The notes: generated by a model not told the origin, from the sequence alone. Positions 1-10,541 are shown, counted from the stretch's first letter. The stretch is DNA of 64,000 nt from Rhizobium sp. 007 (GCF_015353075.1 NZ_CP064188.1:2170001-2234000), one strand, 5' to 3'. Numbers and translations are program-made.

Positions 1-733
1 TCGCGACGGCCATGTCACGGGCATATTTGACGCCGAAGGCATCGCTGATCTGGGTAATGCCGACGGTAACCGTCATCATGTCCTCCGAGCTCGTGACAAG
101 GAAGGGCCACAAGAAGGCGTTCCAGGCCATGATGTAGGTAATGATCGCAAGTGCCGTGGTAATTCCCCAGTTCAGCGGCAGATAGAGCTTGAAGAGGATC
201 TGGAATTCCCCGCAGCCGTCGAGCTTTGCCGCTTCGCGCAATTCCTTAGGAACGGAATCGAAGAACTGCTTGTAGACGATGACGACCACCGGAACGACCA
301 GTTGCGGCAGAATGATGCCACCCCAGGTGTTGATCAGGCCCAGCCGGTGCATGAGCACGAACTGCGATACCACAAGAGCCTGCGACGGCACCATGAAGCT
401 CGCTAGGATGATGCCATAGAGCAGTTTGCGGCCCGGAAAGACGATCTGCGACAGCGCGTAGGCGCACATCACGCTGATCACGATCACGACGATCGTAACG
501 GTGACGGAGGTCACGATCGAATTCATGTACCAGGTGGCGAGATTGGTATTGAAAAGCGCAAAGTAATAGGCCGAAAAGTTGAAGACGTCGGGAATGAAGG
601 TGGTTTTCGATACCACCTCCTGCTCGGGCTTGATCGATGTGACGATCGCCCAATAGATCGGGAATGCCCACATGCAGGCGATGCACAGGGTCAGGACGAG
701 AAGAAGCGCGTTGCCGATGGTCTTGCCGGGCAT
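1..733 (-). CDS. Sugar ABC transporter permease, MalG/UgpE type (C-terminus off window)
   Basis: Inner-membrane permease that pairs with the permease just upstream to import a sugar, probably an arabinoside. The reverse-strand frame is open from the ATG at 733 to the window edge, so the C-terminus is missing. It shows several hydrophobic segments and the MalG-type EAA loop (EAAKLDGCGEFQILFKLYLP) that docks on the ATPase. Its start lies three bases after the stop of the upstream permease, so the two are probably translationally coupled. It is the last gene seen of the operon that begins at the arabinofuranosidase gene. Substrate is inferred from context only. Confidence 0.9.
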   Translation of the reverse strand, partial: MPGKTIGNALLLVLTLCIACMWAFPIYWAIVTSIKPEQEVVSKTTFIPDVFNFSAYYFALFNTNLATWYMNSIVTSVTVTIVVIVISVMCAYALSQIVFPGRKLLYGIILASFMVPSQALVVSQFVLMHRLGLINTWGGIILPQLVVPVVVIVYKQFFDSVPKELREAAKLDGCGEFQILFKLYLPLNWGITTALAIITYIMAWNAFLWPFLVTSSEDMMTVTVGITQISDAFGVKYARDMAVA

Positions 734-736
734 GTG

Positions 737-1615
737 TCAGCGCTCCCTTACGCGCAGAAGCTGGTATTGCAGCACGGAAACGACGACGATGATCAGGAAG
801 AGCATCACGGCGACCGCCGAGCCGACACCACCATGATTGAGGCGGAAGGCCTCGCGGTAAACGAGCTGCAGCAGCACGTAGGTCGAGTTGAACGGTCCGC
901 CTTCGGTCATCAGATAGACCTGGTCGAAGATCTTCAGCTGCAGGATAAGCTGGAGCGTAAGAACGAGCGCCGTGACCGGCCAGATCAGCGGCCAGGTGAT
1001 GCGGCGGAAGCACTGGAGGCGCGTCGCACCGTCGAGCATCGCAGCCTCATAATAATCCTGCGGAATATTGCGCAGTCCGGCGATGAAAAGCAAAAGGTTG
1101 AAGCCGTTCGTCCACCAGACCGTGACGAGGGCCACCATCGGCATGGCCCAGACGGGATCACGGAAAACACTGATGCGCTTGCCGGTGAAGAATTCGATGA
1201 TGTACTGCGCGATGCCGAACTGCTGGTCGAGCACCCATTGCCATATCTGGGTCACGACAGAAACCGGCAGGATATAGGGGATGAAGAAAAGCACGAGTAT
1301 CAGGCTCTGCAGCCAGCCCTTCAGCCGCACGACCATCAGCGCCAGACCAAGGCCGATCAGCGTGTTCGGAATGACGGTCAACACGACGAAATAGCCGGTG
1401 TTCCACACGGACGTATAGAAGAGCTTCTGGCCGAAAAGCTTCACATAGTTGCCGAACCCAACCCACTGCCCCACGCCGATCAGTGGCGCGTCGGTGAAGC
1501 TCAAGGCAAACATCTTGTAGACCGGGTAAGCAAACACGACCAGATAGGCGGTCAGAAACGGCGCGATCATGATGATCGCCGTCAGCGTCTTGCCTTGTCT
1601 TTCACTGCTGAACAC
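737..1615 (-). CDS. Sugar ABC transporter permease, MalF/UgpA type
   Basis: Inner-membrane permease of 292 residues with about six hydrophobic segments. The binding-protein-dependent transport signature lies near residues 190-210 (YYEAAMLDGATRLQCFRRIT). It forms the heterodimeric channel with the permease that starts at 733. The short N-terminus (MFSSERQGKTL) before the first membrane segment is usual for this family. It sits 58 bp after the binding-protein gene in one minus-strand operon with the ATPase and the GH51 enzyme. Family assignment is firm; arabinose-containing oligosaccharides as substrate is inferred from the enzyme. Confidence 0.92.
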   Translation of the reverse strand: MFSSERQGKTLTAIIMIAPFLTAYLVVFAYPVYKMFALSFTDAPLIGVGQWVGFGNYVKLFGQKLFYTSVWNTGYFVVLTVIPNTLIGLGLALMVVRLKGWLQSLILVLFFIPYILPVSVVTQIWQWVLDQQFGIAQYIIEFFTGKRISVFRDPVWAMPMVALVTVWWTNGFNLLLFIAGLRNIPQDYYEAAMLDGATRLQCFRRITWPLIWPVTALVLTLQLILQLKIFDQVYLMTEGGPFNSTYVLLQLVYREAFRLNHGGVGSAVAVMLFLIIVVVSVLQYQLLRVRER

Positions 1616-1673
1616 TAAGCATCTCCTTCAAGCGCAAAACGTCGGCCGGAGGGTCGCTCCGGCCGACGAATTC

Positions 1674-2942
1674 TCACATCTGGCTCTTCAGTTCTTCGCG
1701 CATTTGCTCGATCGCGTCTTCCGGTTCGAGCTGCCCGTTCAATGCCGGAACCACGAAGTTCTGCGTCGCTTCGTAGATCGGGCCTGCGACGCCTGCGAGT
1801 TTGGAGACCGGATCGAAGGCAGCCGTGTCTGCGAGCTTCGCATAGGTCGCGTTCGGCTGCATTTCCTTGAATTCCTTGCTGTCGGTCACGGGCTTATAGG
1901 CCGGAATGTGACCCGCGCTCGCCCAGGAGATGCTATGCTCGTTCATCCAGTTGATGATCTCGAGTACAATCTTCACCTTCTCCGGAGCGATCGGCTTGGC
2001 ATCGCTGTTCGGGATCGCGAAGGAGTGCGAGTCCGCCCAGGTCGCCTGCGTACCCATCAGATTCGGAATTTCGATGGCACCCCATTCGAAACCGAGATTG
2101 CCGTTCTTCTGCAGGTCGACCATGGTCGGCACCTCCCAGACGCCGTTGATATGCATGGCGGCCTTGCCGGAGGTGAAAAGCGCAATCGAGGCTTCATAGG
2201 AAATCAGTTTCGGCGAATAGCCGGTGGAGACCCAGTTCGCCATGGTCTGCAGCGCCTTGACGCCGGCATCGCCCGGCAGGATCTCGTCTGCATCGATGAA
2301 CTTCGCGCCCTGCTGTGAAAGCAGGGTATAAAAGACGCGCCACATCGAACCGCCTTCGTCGGTATGCAGCGACAACGGATACTCGACCTTGCCGGTTGCC
2401 TTGATCTTCTCGAGCGCGGCATTGAAATTGTCGAGCCCGTCGAGACCCTTGGGCAGACCGTCGTCGCCCAGCAGCCCGGCCTCTTTCAAAATGGTCTTGT
2501 TGTAGTAAAGGACGATCGAATGAACGTCGAAGGGAATGCCATAGACTTTGTTGTCAAACGTCGCCTGCTTCCAGGCAGCATCGACGTAGTTTTCCTTCTT
2601 GATACCGGCCGTAGCGAGCTCTTCATCCGAGAATGGCCGCAGGATGCCGGTCGGGACGGCGAGCGGATAGCGCGACATATGATAGGTCATGATGTCGGGC
2701 TGCTGGCCGACGGCTGCCGACGTCTGCACCTTGGTATAGAAGGGAACGCCCCATTCAAGCGTCGTCGCGTTGATCTTGATGTCCGGGTGGGTGTCGTTGA
2801 ACTCCTTGATGAGCGCCTTCATGCGGATACCGTCACCTCCGCTTAAGAAATCCCACCAGGTAATATCCGTCTGTGCGAATGCCGCTGCCGAGGGCAGCAA
2901 TGCGATTGCCGCCGAAACGGCCAGTTTCAATAGTATTTTCAC
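1674..2942 (-). CDS. Sugar ABC transporter periplasmic binding protein (family 1)
   Basis: Periplasmic receptor of 422 residues that hands sugar to the two permeases. It has a clear Sec signal peptide (MKILLKLAVSAAIALLPSAA, then AFAQ) and the start of the mature chain is typical of family 1 solute-binding proteins (TDITWWDFLSGGDGIRMKAL). Later segments such as WWDF and the aromatic-rich middle fit a sugar-binding cleft. It lies between the ATPase and permease genes in the arabinofuranosidase operon. Length is normal for the family. The specific sugar cannot be read from the sequence. Confidence 0.93.
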   Translation of the reverse strand: MKILLKLAVSAAIALLPSAAAFAQTDITWWDFLSGGDGIRMKALIKEFNDTHPDIKINATTLEWGVPFYTKVQTSAAVGQQPDIMTYHMSRYPLAVPTGILRPFSDEELATAGIKKENYVDAAWKQATFDNKVYGIPFDVHSIVLYYNKTILKEAGLLGDDGLPKGLDGLDNFNAALEKIKATGKVEYPLSLHTDEGGSMWRVFYTLLSQQGAKFIDADEILPGDAGVKALQTMANWVSTGYSPKLISYEASIALFTSGKAAMHINGVWEVPTMVDLQKNGNLGFEWGAIEIPNLMGTQATWADSHSFAIPNSDAKPIAPEKVKIVLEIINWMNEHSISWASAGHIPAYKPVTDSKEFKEMQPNATYAKLADTAAFDPVSKLAGVAGPIYEATQNFVVPALNGQLEPEDAIEQMREELKSQM

Positions 2943-3083
2943 GTCGGTTCCTCCTCGATAAATTCATGGGTTGTGACCATCTCGCGATCCGGAACAGTCT
3001 GGGGCGCAGACCTCCTCCAAGGCCCGCATCCTCATCCTGCATTCACTTCCGAAATCCGGGCTCAGACGCCCGAATTGCGGCTA

Positions 3084-4169
3084 TCAGCTGAGCCTCCTGC
3101 TTTCGCTGTCGAAGGCCAGCATTTCGGGCACCCTCAAAGAGAGGTGGATCTTTTCCTTGGGCTGCGGGCGGCTGTCGCGGCACTCGACCGTCATTTCCGC
3201 GCCACTCGCAGTCAGAATGTGCAGGTAGCCGGTGCCGCCGAGCTCCTCGGTGAACTCGGCCACGGCCGGAAGCGTCACAGTGCCTTCGCCCGCCCCGAGC
3301 CCGATATGCTCCGGACGGACGCCGACATGGACGGATGCGCCGGCAGCAACACCCGTACGCGTCGGCAGATCGAACGGCTGGCCGGGCGCGTCTTCAAGCT
3401 CGACCCGCAAAAAGCCTTGCCCTGCGTTTACGACTTTTGCCTTCAGAAAGTTCATGCCCGGCGAGCCGATGAAGCCTGCGACGAACATGTTTTGCGGATC
3501 GCGATAGAGCTCGAGCGGCGCGCCGACCTGCTGGACGACGCCTCCCCTCAGCACGACGATCTTGTCGGCAAGCGTCATCGCCTCCACCTGGTCATGCGTG
3601 ACATAGACCATGGTCGCGCCGATCTGCCGGTGCAGGCGGGCGATCTCCATGCGCATCTTTACGCGCAGTTCGGCGTCAAGATTGGACAGTGGCTCATCAA
3701 ACAGGAAGACGCGCGGCTCGCGCACGATCGCCCGGCCGATCGCCACGCGCTGGCGCTGGCCGCCGGAAAGCTGGCTTGGCTTGTGATCCAGATAGTCACC
3801 GAGACGCAGAATGTCCGCCGCCGCCTTGACCTTCTGCTGGATCTCCACCTTTGGCCGGCGCGCGATCGACAGGCTGAACGCCATGTTTTCGAAAACGGAC
3901 AGATGCGGATAAAGCGCATAGGACTGGAAGACCATCGCCACGCCGCGCTTGGAGGCTTCCCTGTGCGTCACGTCGTCGTTTTCGATGCGGATTTGCCCAC
4001 CGCTCGTCTCCTCCAGCCCTGCAATCATTCTGAGCAACGTCGACTTTCCGCAGCCCGAGGGACCGACAAAAACCGCGAACTCGCCCTGTTCGATCTCGAT
4101 ATCGACGCCATGAATGACCTTGAACGAGCCGAACGACTTGCTGACATTCGTCAGCTTGATACCAGACAT
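3084..4169 (-). CDS. Sugar ABC transporter ATPase, UgpC/MsmK/MalK type
   Basis: Cytoplasmic ATPase that powers the transporter. With the start at 4169 it has 361 residues: Walker A GPSGCGKS at 36-43, Q-loop VFQSYALYP near 80, signature LSGGQ at 134-138, Walker B VFLFDEP at 153-159 and the H-loop THD near 191. A C-terminal TOBE-like regulatory domain follows, as in MalK. The open frame extends further upstream, but the ATG at 4169 is preceded by GGGAGG at good spacing and begins the canonical [15 protein letters not shown]-terminus, so I prefer it. It lies between the GH51 gene and the binding-protein gene. Confidence 0.94.
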   Translation of the reverse strand: MSGIKLTNVSKSFGSFKVIHGVDIEIEQGEFAVFVGPSGCGKSTLLRMIAGLEETSGGQIRIENDDVTHREASKRGVAMVFQSYALYPHLSVFENMAFSLSIARRPKVEIQQKVKAAADILRLGDYLDHKPSQLSGGQRQRVAIGRAIVREPRVFLFDEPLSNLDAELRVKMRMEIARLHRQIGATMVYVTHDQVEAMTLADKIVVLRGGVVQQVGAPLELYRDPQNMFVAGFIGSPGMNFLKAKVVNAGQGFLRVELEDAPGQPFDLPTRTGVAAGASVHVGVRPEHIGLGAGEGTVTLPAVAEFTEELGGTGYLHILTASGAEMTVECRDSRPQPKEKIHLSLRVPEMLAFDSESRRLS

Positions 4170-4230
4170 GCATCCTCCCGATTGTCGTTTTGATCGGGGC
4201 GGCTCCTCCGCCGCCCCGATGGCAATCAGT

Positions 4231-5751
4231 TCACGCCGAGGCGACAGACAGCAATATGAAATGATAGGATTTTGCCGGCAGGGCCCCGATGAGCGCACCC
4301 TCGTCGGTGATGGAAAGACCTGTGCCCGACCTTGGGACGATGCGCTCCTGGTTCTCGACCGCGTTCCTGGCTTTCAGATCCTCGCCGGTCATGACGTGAT
4401 GCTGCACGATCTTGAGACCCTTGAAGCCTTGCAGCTCGACGCTGAGGTCCATCGCCTCGTCAAGGCTGCGGTTGATCGCAAAGAGCGCTATGGTCTTGCC
4501 ATCGTCGTGCAGCACCGCCGACAGATCGAGATAGGGCACGTCCTGCGCGACCTCGCAGTCGTAAGTCGGGCTGGATGACGACACCGTCAGCGCCGTGCCG
4601 CGACCGTATTTCGAGGCAAATTGCAGCGGATAATAAATCGACTGGCGCCATGCCGGACCGCCGGCCTTGGTGAGGATCGGCGCAATCACGTTGACGAGCT
4701 GCGCCATGCAGGCGATCTTGACCCGGTCAGAGCGGCGGATGAAGACATTGATCAGCGAAGCGACGAAAATCGCATCCTCGAGATTATAGAGTTCTTCGAG
4801 GAGCGGCGGCGCTTCCGGCCAATCCCAGCTCGCGATACGCTCGCCGTCTTCCTTGCGGTCGTGATACCAGACGTTCCATTCGTCGAAGCAGATCTTCACG
4901 TCGCGCTTCGATCGCTTCTTCGCCTTGATGTAGTCGATGACGCCGCCGATGGTGACGATATAGCGATCGAGCTCGATCGCCTTGGCATAATAGTTCAGCG
5001 TGTCGTCTTCTTCGTTGCCGAAGTACTTGTGCAACGAAATGTAGTCGACGCTGTCATAGCTCGCATCGAGAACCGTCGCCTCCCATTCGGGATAACTCTT
5101 CATCTTGTCGTTGGACGAGCCGCAGACAACCGTCTCCAAGGTCTTGTCGAAATATTTGAAGGCCTTGCTGACCTCGTTGGCGAGGTGGCCGTACTCGGCA
5201 GCACTCTTGTGGCCGACCTGCCAAGGACCGTCCATCTCGTTTCCGAGGCACCAGATACGGACATTGTGCGGGTCCTTGTAGCCGTGCTTGGCGCGCAGGT
5301 CGCTCCAGTAGGTTCCGCCCGGATGATTGCAATATTCGAGGAAGTTGCGGGCATCGTTCAGGCCGCGCGAGCCGAGGTTCATGGCGAGCATCATCTCGGT
5401 GTTGGCAAGCTTCGACCAGTCGGCGAATTCGTTGATGCCCACTTGGTTCGTTTCACGTGTTCGCCACGCAAGATCAAGCCGGGTCGGACGCTGGTCCCGC
5501 GGGCCGATACCGTCTTCCCAATGATAGGCCGAGACGAAATTGCCACCCGGATAACGCACGATCGGCATGTCGAGATCGCGCACCATATCAAGAACATCGG
5601 TTCGAAAGCCGTCCTTGTCCGCCTTCGCATGGCCCGGTTCATAGATGCCGGTGTAAACGGCCCGGCCCATGTGCTCAAGGAAGGAGCCGTAGACCCGCTT
5701 GTCGACGGTCGAAATCGTAAATTCCCGGTTGAGTGTGGCTTTTGCCCGCAT
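4231..5751 (-). CDS. abfA: Alpha-L-arabinofuranosidase, GH51
   Basis: Intracellular glycosidase of 506 residues that releases L-arabinose from arabino-oligosaccharides (EC 3.2.1.55). The N-terminus lacks a signal peptide, so the oligosaccharides must be imported first. The GH51 acid/base glutamate is E172 in [10 protein letters not shown] and the nucleophile is E291 in [10 protein letters not shown]. The substrate-binding [19 protein letters not shown] segment near 66-84 is also present. It is the first gene of the minus-strand operon that continues with ATPase, binding protein and two permeases, which suggests uptake and hydrolysis of plant arabinosides as one unit. Confidence 0.95.
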   Translation of the reverse strand: MRAKATLNREFTISTVDKRVYGSFLEHMGRAVYTGIYEPGHAKADKDGFRTDVLDMVRDLDMPIVRYPGGNFVSAYHWEDGIGPRDQRPTRLDLAWRTRETNQVGINEFADWSKLANTEMMLAMNLGSRGLNDARNFLEYCNHPGGTYWSDLRAKHGYKDPHNVRIWCLGNEMDGPWQVGHKSAAEYGHLANEVSKAFKYFDKTLETVVCGSSNDKMKSYPEWEATVLDASYDSVDYISLHKYFGNEEDDTLNYYAKAIELDRYIVTIGGVIDYIKAKKRSKRDVKICFDEWNVWYHDRKEDGERIASWDWPEAPPLLEELYNLEDAIFVASLINVFIRRSDRVKIACMAQLVNVIAPILTKAGGPAWRQSIYYPLQFASKYGRGTALTVSSSSPTYDCEVAQDVPYLDLSAVLHDDGKTIALFAINRSLDEAMDLSVELQGFKGLKIVQHHVMTGEDLKARNAVENQERIVPRSGTGLSITDEGALIGALPAKSYHFILLSVASA

Positions 5752-6190
5752 GAATGTTCCTCGTTTATTGAATTTGATTTTTCCGCAAGCTAGACTCGGA
5801 AATTTTTTATTTCAAGGATTTTGTTTTGTATCAAAAAATCAGTTTCATATGGTGGGCGTGTGCGATTGGCGCACATATTTGCCGCGATGCGTAACGCTGA
5901 TTCCAGGTATGTGTTGTGCCTTGCTTTTTCTTGGCCACCTGCGCATTTCAGCTTCGCATCCGGTCGCCATCGACCGGCCGCGATCCACTTGAAGGATCGC
6001 TGCTCTGGCGTGACATTGACCGCAGAAACTGCGATTATAAGCGCCAGATCGAGAGGAACCGTCACCAGGACAATCCGAAGCAGGGATCTCTTTGCACGTT
6101 CGCGTCGTTTCCTCTTCGAGGACTTCTTTGGCGGCGGGACGGCGGATAGTCGGCGGTTATTGAACAGCGATCGTCAACCAGGAAATAACC
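5752..6190. promoter_or_regulatory. Divergent intergenic region between abfA and kup
   Basis: This 439-bp gap separates the minus-strand arabinoside operon from plus-strand kup and must hold both promoters. The first 100 bases next to abfA are AT-rich (for example TATTTCAAGGATTTTG near 5808-5823), unlike the rest. I found no convincing operator palindrome, RNA gene or coding frame; the open frames here lack family signal and ribosome-binding sites. Confidence 0.4.
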
Positions 6191-8104
6191 TTGACCTCGA
6201 CGAAGCCACCCGGGAACGGACCCCAAGCCGAAAACCATCACCGGGGACCGGAAAATTTCCCCCTCCTCGTTCTCGGAGCCCTCGGCGTCGTCTACGGCGA
6301 TATCGGCACAAGCCCGATTTATGCATTCCGCGAAGCCCTGAGAGTCTCCGGTCAGGTGTCAGGGATGGTCGATGGCAAGCAAATTCTCGGTTTGCTTTCC
6401 CTGATTGTCTGGTCATTGACCTCCATCGTCGCCATCAAATATGTCGGCTTCGTTTTGAAAGCCGATAACAAAGGAGAAGGCGGCACACTTTCACTGATGT
6501 CACTCGCCCGAGAGAGCCTTGAAGGCAGGCCGGTTTGGGTCCTTGTTCTTGGCATTGCCGGCGCGTCGCTGTTTCTGGGCGATGCCATTATCACTCCTGC
6601 GATATCGGTATTATCGGCGGTCGAAGGCCTCGAGGTGGTCGCCCCGCAGCTTTCGCATTGGGTCGTTCCGACCACGGTTGTCATCATAACGGTACTGTTT
6701 CTCGTTCAACGGTTCGGGACGGGCGGTGTCGCAAAGGTATTCGGTCCCGTCACCGCAGTATGGTTTTTAACCCTTGGCGTCTCCGGCCTTGCGCACATCC
6801 TCCAACAGCCCTTGATCCTCTCGGCCATCAATCCGCTTCACGCCATACAATTTCTCGGCACGCATGCTGGAATTTCAGTGTCGGTTCTGGGTGCAGTGTT
6901 CCTGGCGGTAACCGGCGCTGAGGCGCTCTATGTGGATCTTGGGCATTTCGGGCGCAAGCCGATCGTCTTTGCCTGGTTCGCGCTGGTGTTTCCAAGCCTG
7001 CTTTTGAATTATTTCGGTCAGGGCGCATATGTCCTCAGCCATCCTGAGGACATCGAACATCCTTTTTTTGCAATGCAGCCCGAATGGGCGCAATTTCCTG
7101 TGGTTGCTCTCGCTACCGCTGCAACCGTCATTGCCAGCCAAGCGGTCATATCCGGGGCATATTCCCTTATCCGCCAAGCGATGCATCTCAATCTTCTGCC
7201 GCGCTTCAGCATCCGCCATACGTCGGAAACTCAGGCCGGACAAATCTACATGCCCCAGATCAATGCCTTGTTGTTCGTCGCCGTCATCGCATTGGTGATC
7301 ACGTTTCGAAATTCCAGCGGTCTGTCCGCCGCCTACGGGATCGCCGTCACCGGTGAGATGCTCATTACCGCTATTTTGCTTTTCGTCGTCGTGCGACGCG
7401 TCTGGAGATGGCGACGGACACTTGCATTGATCGTAATCGCTCCGCTGATCCTGATCGACACCAGCTTCTTCGTCGCCAACGTCGCAAAGTTCGGACAAGG
7501 CGGCTGGGTTCCTGTCGCCGTGGCCCTCACCGCTGCGTTCTTGATGCAAACCTGGATTTCCGGACGTCGCTTGCTGACAATTAGAACGAGGGCGGACGAG
7601 GTCCCCCTCACGATGATCATTGACAATCTGACAAGGAAAAAGCCATCAACCGTGCCGGGAACTGCAGTGTTTCTGACGAGTGACGTCGAAGGTGCGCCCA
7701 CTGCTCTCTTGCATAGCATGAAGCACTACAAGGTGCTGCACGAGCACAATATCATCCTCTCCGTTCTGACGTCCCCGTCACCTTATGTCGCCGATGACGA
7801 GAAAATCTTCCTTGAGAGCCTGCATCCCCTGTTCAGCCGCATCGTCATCACCTTTGGCTATATGGAGACCCCCAACATTCCCCGCGCCCTTATCCTGGCG
7901 CGCAAGCTCGGCCTGAAATTCGATATCATGTCGACGACCTTTTTCCTGTCGCGCAGGACGATCTTGCCGTCCGAGAAAGGCGGCATGCCGCTGTGGCAGG
8001 ATCGGGTGTTCATCGCACTCGCGCACAATGCCAGCAACGCAACTGAGTATTTCCGGCTCCCGACCGGGCGTGTCGTCGAACTCGGGATCCAGGTGACGAT
8101 CTGA
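6191..8104 (+). CDS. kup: Kup low-affinity potassium uptake protein
   Basis: Proton-coupled potassium importer of 637 residues in the inner membrane. The N-terminus after a short polar stretch carries the Kup hallmark (LGVVYGDIGTSPIYAFREAL), followed by about twelve membrane segments and a C-terminal cytoplasmic domain, which is normal length and architecture. The start is a TTG at 6191 with AGGAA upstream; no in-frame ATG lies before the conserved GDIGTSP block, so TTG use is likely real. It is monocistronic as far as visible: the next gene is on the other strand. Rhizobia often carry several kup copies. Confidence 0.94.
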   Translation: MTSTKPPGNGPQAENHHRGPENFPLLVLGALGVVYGDIGTSPIYAFREALRVSGQVSGMVDGKQILGLLSLIVWSLTSIVAIKYVGFVLKADNKGEGGTLSLMSLARESLEGRPVWVLVLGIAGASLFLGDAIITPAISVLSAVEGLEVVAPQLSHWVVPTTVVIITVLFLVQRFGTGGVAKVFGPVTAVWFLTLGVSGLAHILQQPLILSAINPLHAIQFLGTHAGISVSVLGAVFLAVTGAEALYVDLGHFGRKPIVFAWFALVFPSLLLNYFGQGAYVLSHPEDIEHPFFAMQPEWAQFPVVALATAATVIASQAVISGAYSLIRQAMHLNLLPRFSIRHTSETQAGQIYMPQINALLFVAVIALVITFRNSSGLSAAYGIAVTGEMLITAILLFVVVRRVWRWRRTLALIVIAPLILIDTSFFVANVAKFGQGGWVPVAVALTAAFLMQTWISGRRLLTIRTRADEVPLTMIIDNLTRKKPSTVPGTAVFLTSDVEGAPTALLHSMKHYKVLHEHNIILSVLTSPSPYVADDEKIFLESLHPLFSRIVITFGYMETPNIPRALILARKLGLKFDIMSTTFFLSRRTILPSEKGGMPLWQDRVFIALAHNASNATEYFRLPTGRVVELGIQVTI

Positions 8105-8360
8105 TTGGCTGTTTTCAGCCTTCCATCGGCGCGGTGCCTGGCGTTCCGCTTGCGAGCGCAAAGCTTTCTTCGTGACGAAGGCGAAAGAGGCGAATGACGC
8201 CAAACGGTTCGCCCGTTCGACATCAAAGAGCCGTCAAACAACCCGTCAGAGGCAATCGGGCTTGTCTTCGGCCTTCTTTCCCCCAAGGATCGCTTCCAGA
8301 AAATTACCGCTAGCGTCTTGAGATACGAGCAGGGCCTGCTTCTCGCAAATAACCGTCGCT

Positions 8361-8972
8361 CTACAACTTCGGCGTCAGCATCTCGAAGCGGTCGCGCACG
8401 GTGGAGCAGATGTCGCCGCCAAGGCGGGCGATCGCATCGACTGCTGCTGGATCAACGTGAAGGCGCTGCGGATCGACAACCCCGTCACGATAATGCGCAA
8501 AGACGATTTCACCGAGGATCACCTGGCGCGACTTGCCAAGCTCCAGCGTCACATGCCTGCGGCATTCGAAGGCGGCAGGAGCCTCCGCAATCCAGGGCGA
8601 ACCGACCTTTTCTCCGGGCATGGCGGTCAGACCCGCCTCCTTCAGCTCGTCGACACCGCGCGGATACTTCGCACCGCAGACATGCATCGCCTCGGCGATT
8701 GAAAAGGAGACGATGTTGACGGTGAAAACCTCGGTCATGCGGATATTGTGGGCGGTATCCTTGAAGGACATGTCCGGATGGTTCTCGACACCCAGCGCCA
8801 GGATCGGCGGGTCGGCCGAAAGGCAGTTGAAGAAGGAAAAGGGTGCGGCATTGATGCGGCCCTCCTCATCCACCGTCGTTACCAGCGCGATCGGACGCGG
8901 AATGATCGTGCCGATCATCAGCTTGTAGCGCTCGCGCTCGCTCAGTGCCGTAAAGTCGAAGGAGATGCTCAT
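8361..8972 (-). CDS. Flavin reductase-like / FMN-binding split-barrel protein
   Basis: Protein of 203 residues of the flavin-reductase-like family, whose members bind FMN and often supply reduced flavin to a partner oxygenase. Typical blocks are GTIIPRPIALVTTVDEEGRI, NAAPFSFFNCLSADPPILAL and the FTVNIVS strand. I set the start at 8972 (MSISFDFT), two bases from the stop of the upstream racemase-like gene, which implies coupling; the frame extends nine codons further without a better ribosome site. It is the last gene of the minus-strand Pot-like transporter operon. The substrate pathway is unknown. Confidence 0.85.
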   Translation of the reverse strand: MSISFDFTALSERERYKLMIGTIIPRPIALVTTVDEEGRINAAPFSFFNCLSADPPILALGVENHPDMSFKDTAHNIRMTEVFTVNIVSFSIAEAMHVCGAKYPRGVDELKEAGLTAMPGEKVGSPWIAEAPAAFECRRHVTLELGKSRQVILGEIVFAHYRDGVVDPQRLHVDPAAVDAIARLGGDICSTVRDRFEMLTPKL

Positions 8973-8973
8973 C

Positions 8974-9717
8974 TCAGCTTGGCATCCGCATCGGGGCAAA
9001 TCTGCTCATCGCGCCCGTGAAGGCCTTGGGAAGCGGCGAGGCATAGGAGCCGCGCTTGCTGGTCGAAAGTCCGAGCGACACCAGCGCTTCGGCCTGCTTC
9101 ACGGCCGCGGCGACGCCATCGACGACCGGAACACCATAGATCTCCTGCAAATCGCGCGCGAGGTCGGTCATGCCCGCACAGCCGAGCACGATTGCTTCTG
9201 CACCATCTTCTGAAAGCGCCTTTTCGATTTCAGCCCGAAGCTTTCCGATGGCACCAGAGCCCTCGTTTTCGAGCTCGAGCACCGGGATGTCGCACGCCCT
9301 TACCTTCGCCCGGCCGCCCATGCCGTAGCGGCGGACAAGATTGTCGATGAGCACGCGGGAGCGTTCCAGCGTGGTAACGACCGTGAAGCGTTGCGCCAGG
9401 AAGCCGGCCGTCGCTACCGCAGATTCGCAAAGGCCGAGCACCGGCACATCGGCAAAGGCGCGCGCGGCATCAAGGCCGGTGTCGTCGAAGCAGGCGACGA
9501 CCGCCGCGTCATAGCCGACCGCCTGGCGCTCCTTCAGCTCCATCAGCAGTCCCGGGATTGCCAGCGCCCCGTCATAATGGCCTTCGATCGAAACCGGTCC
9601 CATACGGGACGTGGCAGCGATGATGTCCGTTCCTGTTGCAGCGACAGCGCGTGCGGCGATAGCAGCCTTTTCCGTCATCGAGGCCGTCGTGTTGGGGTTT
9701 ACCAGCAATATGCGCAT
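8974..9717 (-). CDS. Asp/Glu/hydantoin racemase-family protein
   Basis: Protein of 247 residues of the Asp/Glu racemase superfamily, closest in pattern to hydantoin racemases. The two catalytic cysteines are visible: C76 in VVACFDDTGLDAAR and C180 in IVLGCAGM. The N-terminus MRILLVNPNTT is typical of the hydantoin racemase branch. It lies one base after a PotC-like permease gene and just before the flavin-reductase-like gene, so the operon probably imports and processes a nitrogenous ring or amide compound. Real substrate is not determinable here; no hydantoinase or carbamoylase gene is in the window. Confidence 0.85.
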   Translation of the reverse strand: MRILLVNPNTTASMTEKAAIAARAVAATGTDIIAATSRMGPVSIEGHYDGALAIPGLLMELKERQAVGYDAAVVACFDDTGLDAARAFADVPVLGLCESAVATAGFLAQRFTVVTTLERSRVLIDNLVRRYGMGGRAKVRACDIPVLELENEGSGAIGKLRAEIEKALSEDGAEAIVLGCAGMTDLARDLQEIYGVPVVDGVAAAVKQAEALVSLGLSTSKRGSYASPLPKAFTGAMSRFAPMRMPS

Positions 9718-9718
9718 G

Positions 9719-10540
9719 TCATTTGATCTTTGCCTGCCGCCCGCTGAGCATCATCATGATGCCGAGCGCGACGAGGATAATGGTGAAGGAGAAGAGCGTC
9801 GTCACCGTTCCGAGCGCATAAAGCACGGGCGTCGTGACGTTTGTCGTCATGCCGTAGATCTCGAGCGGCAGCGTGTTGTAGGTGCCCGACGTCATCAGCG
9901 TGCGGGCGAATTCGTCATAGGAGAGCGTGAAGCCGAAAAGGCCGACGCCGATCAGGCTCGGCAGGATCATCGGCAAAACGACGTGCCGGAAGGTCTGCCA
10001 TGAGCTTGCGCCGAGATCGCGCGCCGCTTCCTCATAAGCCGGAGAGAAGCGGTTGAAGACGGCAAACATGATCAGCACGCCGAACGGCAGCGTCCAGGTG
10101 AGGTGCGCGCCGAAAGCCGAGGAATACCAGGCGGGCTTCAGGCCGCCCTGCTGGAAGACGACGCCGATGCCGAGCGAAATGATGATCGAGGGGACAACGA
10201 GGCTCGCAACGGTCGCATAAAACAGTGCCGTCGAGCCTCGGAATTTCCGCCGGAAGGCCAGACCTGCGAGCAGCGAAACGACGACGGTGACGATCATCAC
10301 CATCAGGCCGAGCAAAAAGGACCGTTTGAAGGATGCGCCGAAATCGCCGACGGCCTGCTTTTCGAAAAGGTTGAAGAACCAGTGAACCGAAACCCCGTTC
10401 AGCGGGAAGGTCAGGCCCCCGTCCGGCCCCTGGAATGACAGGATCAGAACCGCCGAGAGCGGGCCGTAGAGAAAGACCACGAAGACGGCGAAAAAGACCG
10501 CGAGCACATAGAATTCGACGGTTCGCTTTTCATGGTTCAT
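9719..10540 (-). CDS. Spermidine/putrescine-type ABC permease, PotC-like
   Basis: Inner-membrane permease of 273 residues with six predicted membrane segments. The EAA-type loop reads YEEAARDLGASSWQTFRHVVLP around residues 175-195, and TLSYDEFARTLMTSG nearby matches the PotC/PotI pattern. It lies one base from the racemase-like gene and one base from the PotB-like gene, a tightly packed operon. It probably forms a heterodimer with the PotB-like protein. Substrates of this family in rhizobia include polyamines, opines and other amines; the racemase neighbour argues against plain polyamine use. Confidence 0.91.
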   Translation of the reverse strand: MNHEKRTVEFYVLAVFFAVFVVFLYGPLSAVLILSFQGPDGGLTFPLNGVSVHWFFNLFEKQAVGDFGASFKRSFLLGLMVMIVTVVVSLLAGLAFRRKFRGSTALFYATVASLVVPSIIISLGIGVVFQQGGLKPAWYSSAFGAHLTWTLPFGVLIMFAVFNRFSPAYEEAARDLGASSWQTFRHVVLPMILPSLIGVGLFGFTLSYDEFARTLMTSGTYNTLPLEIYGMTTNVTTPVLYALGTVTTLFSFTIILVALGIMMMLSGRQAKIK

Positions 10541-10541
10541 C

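Noticed and set aside
2973..5793. Long plus-strand frames across the ATPase and arabinofuranosidase genes
   Set aside because: They lie opposite well-supported minus-strand genes and lack family signal.
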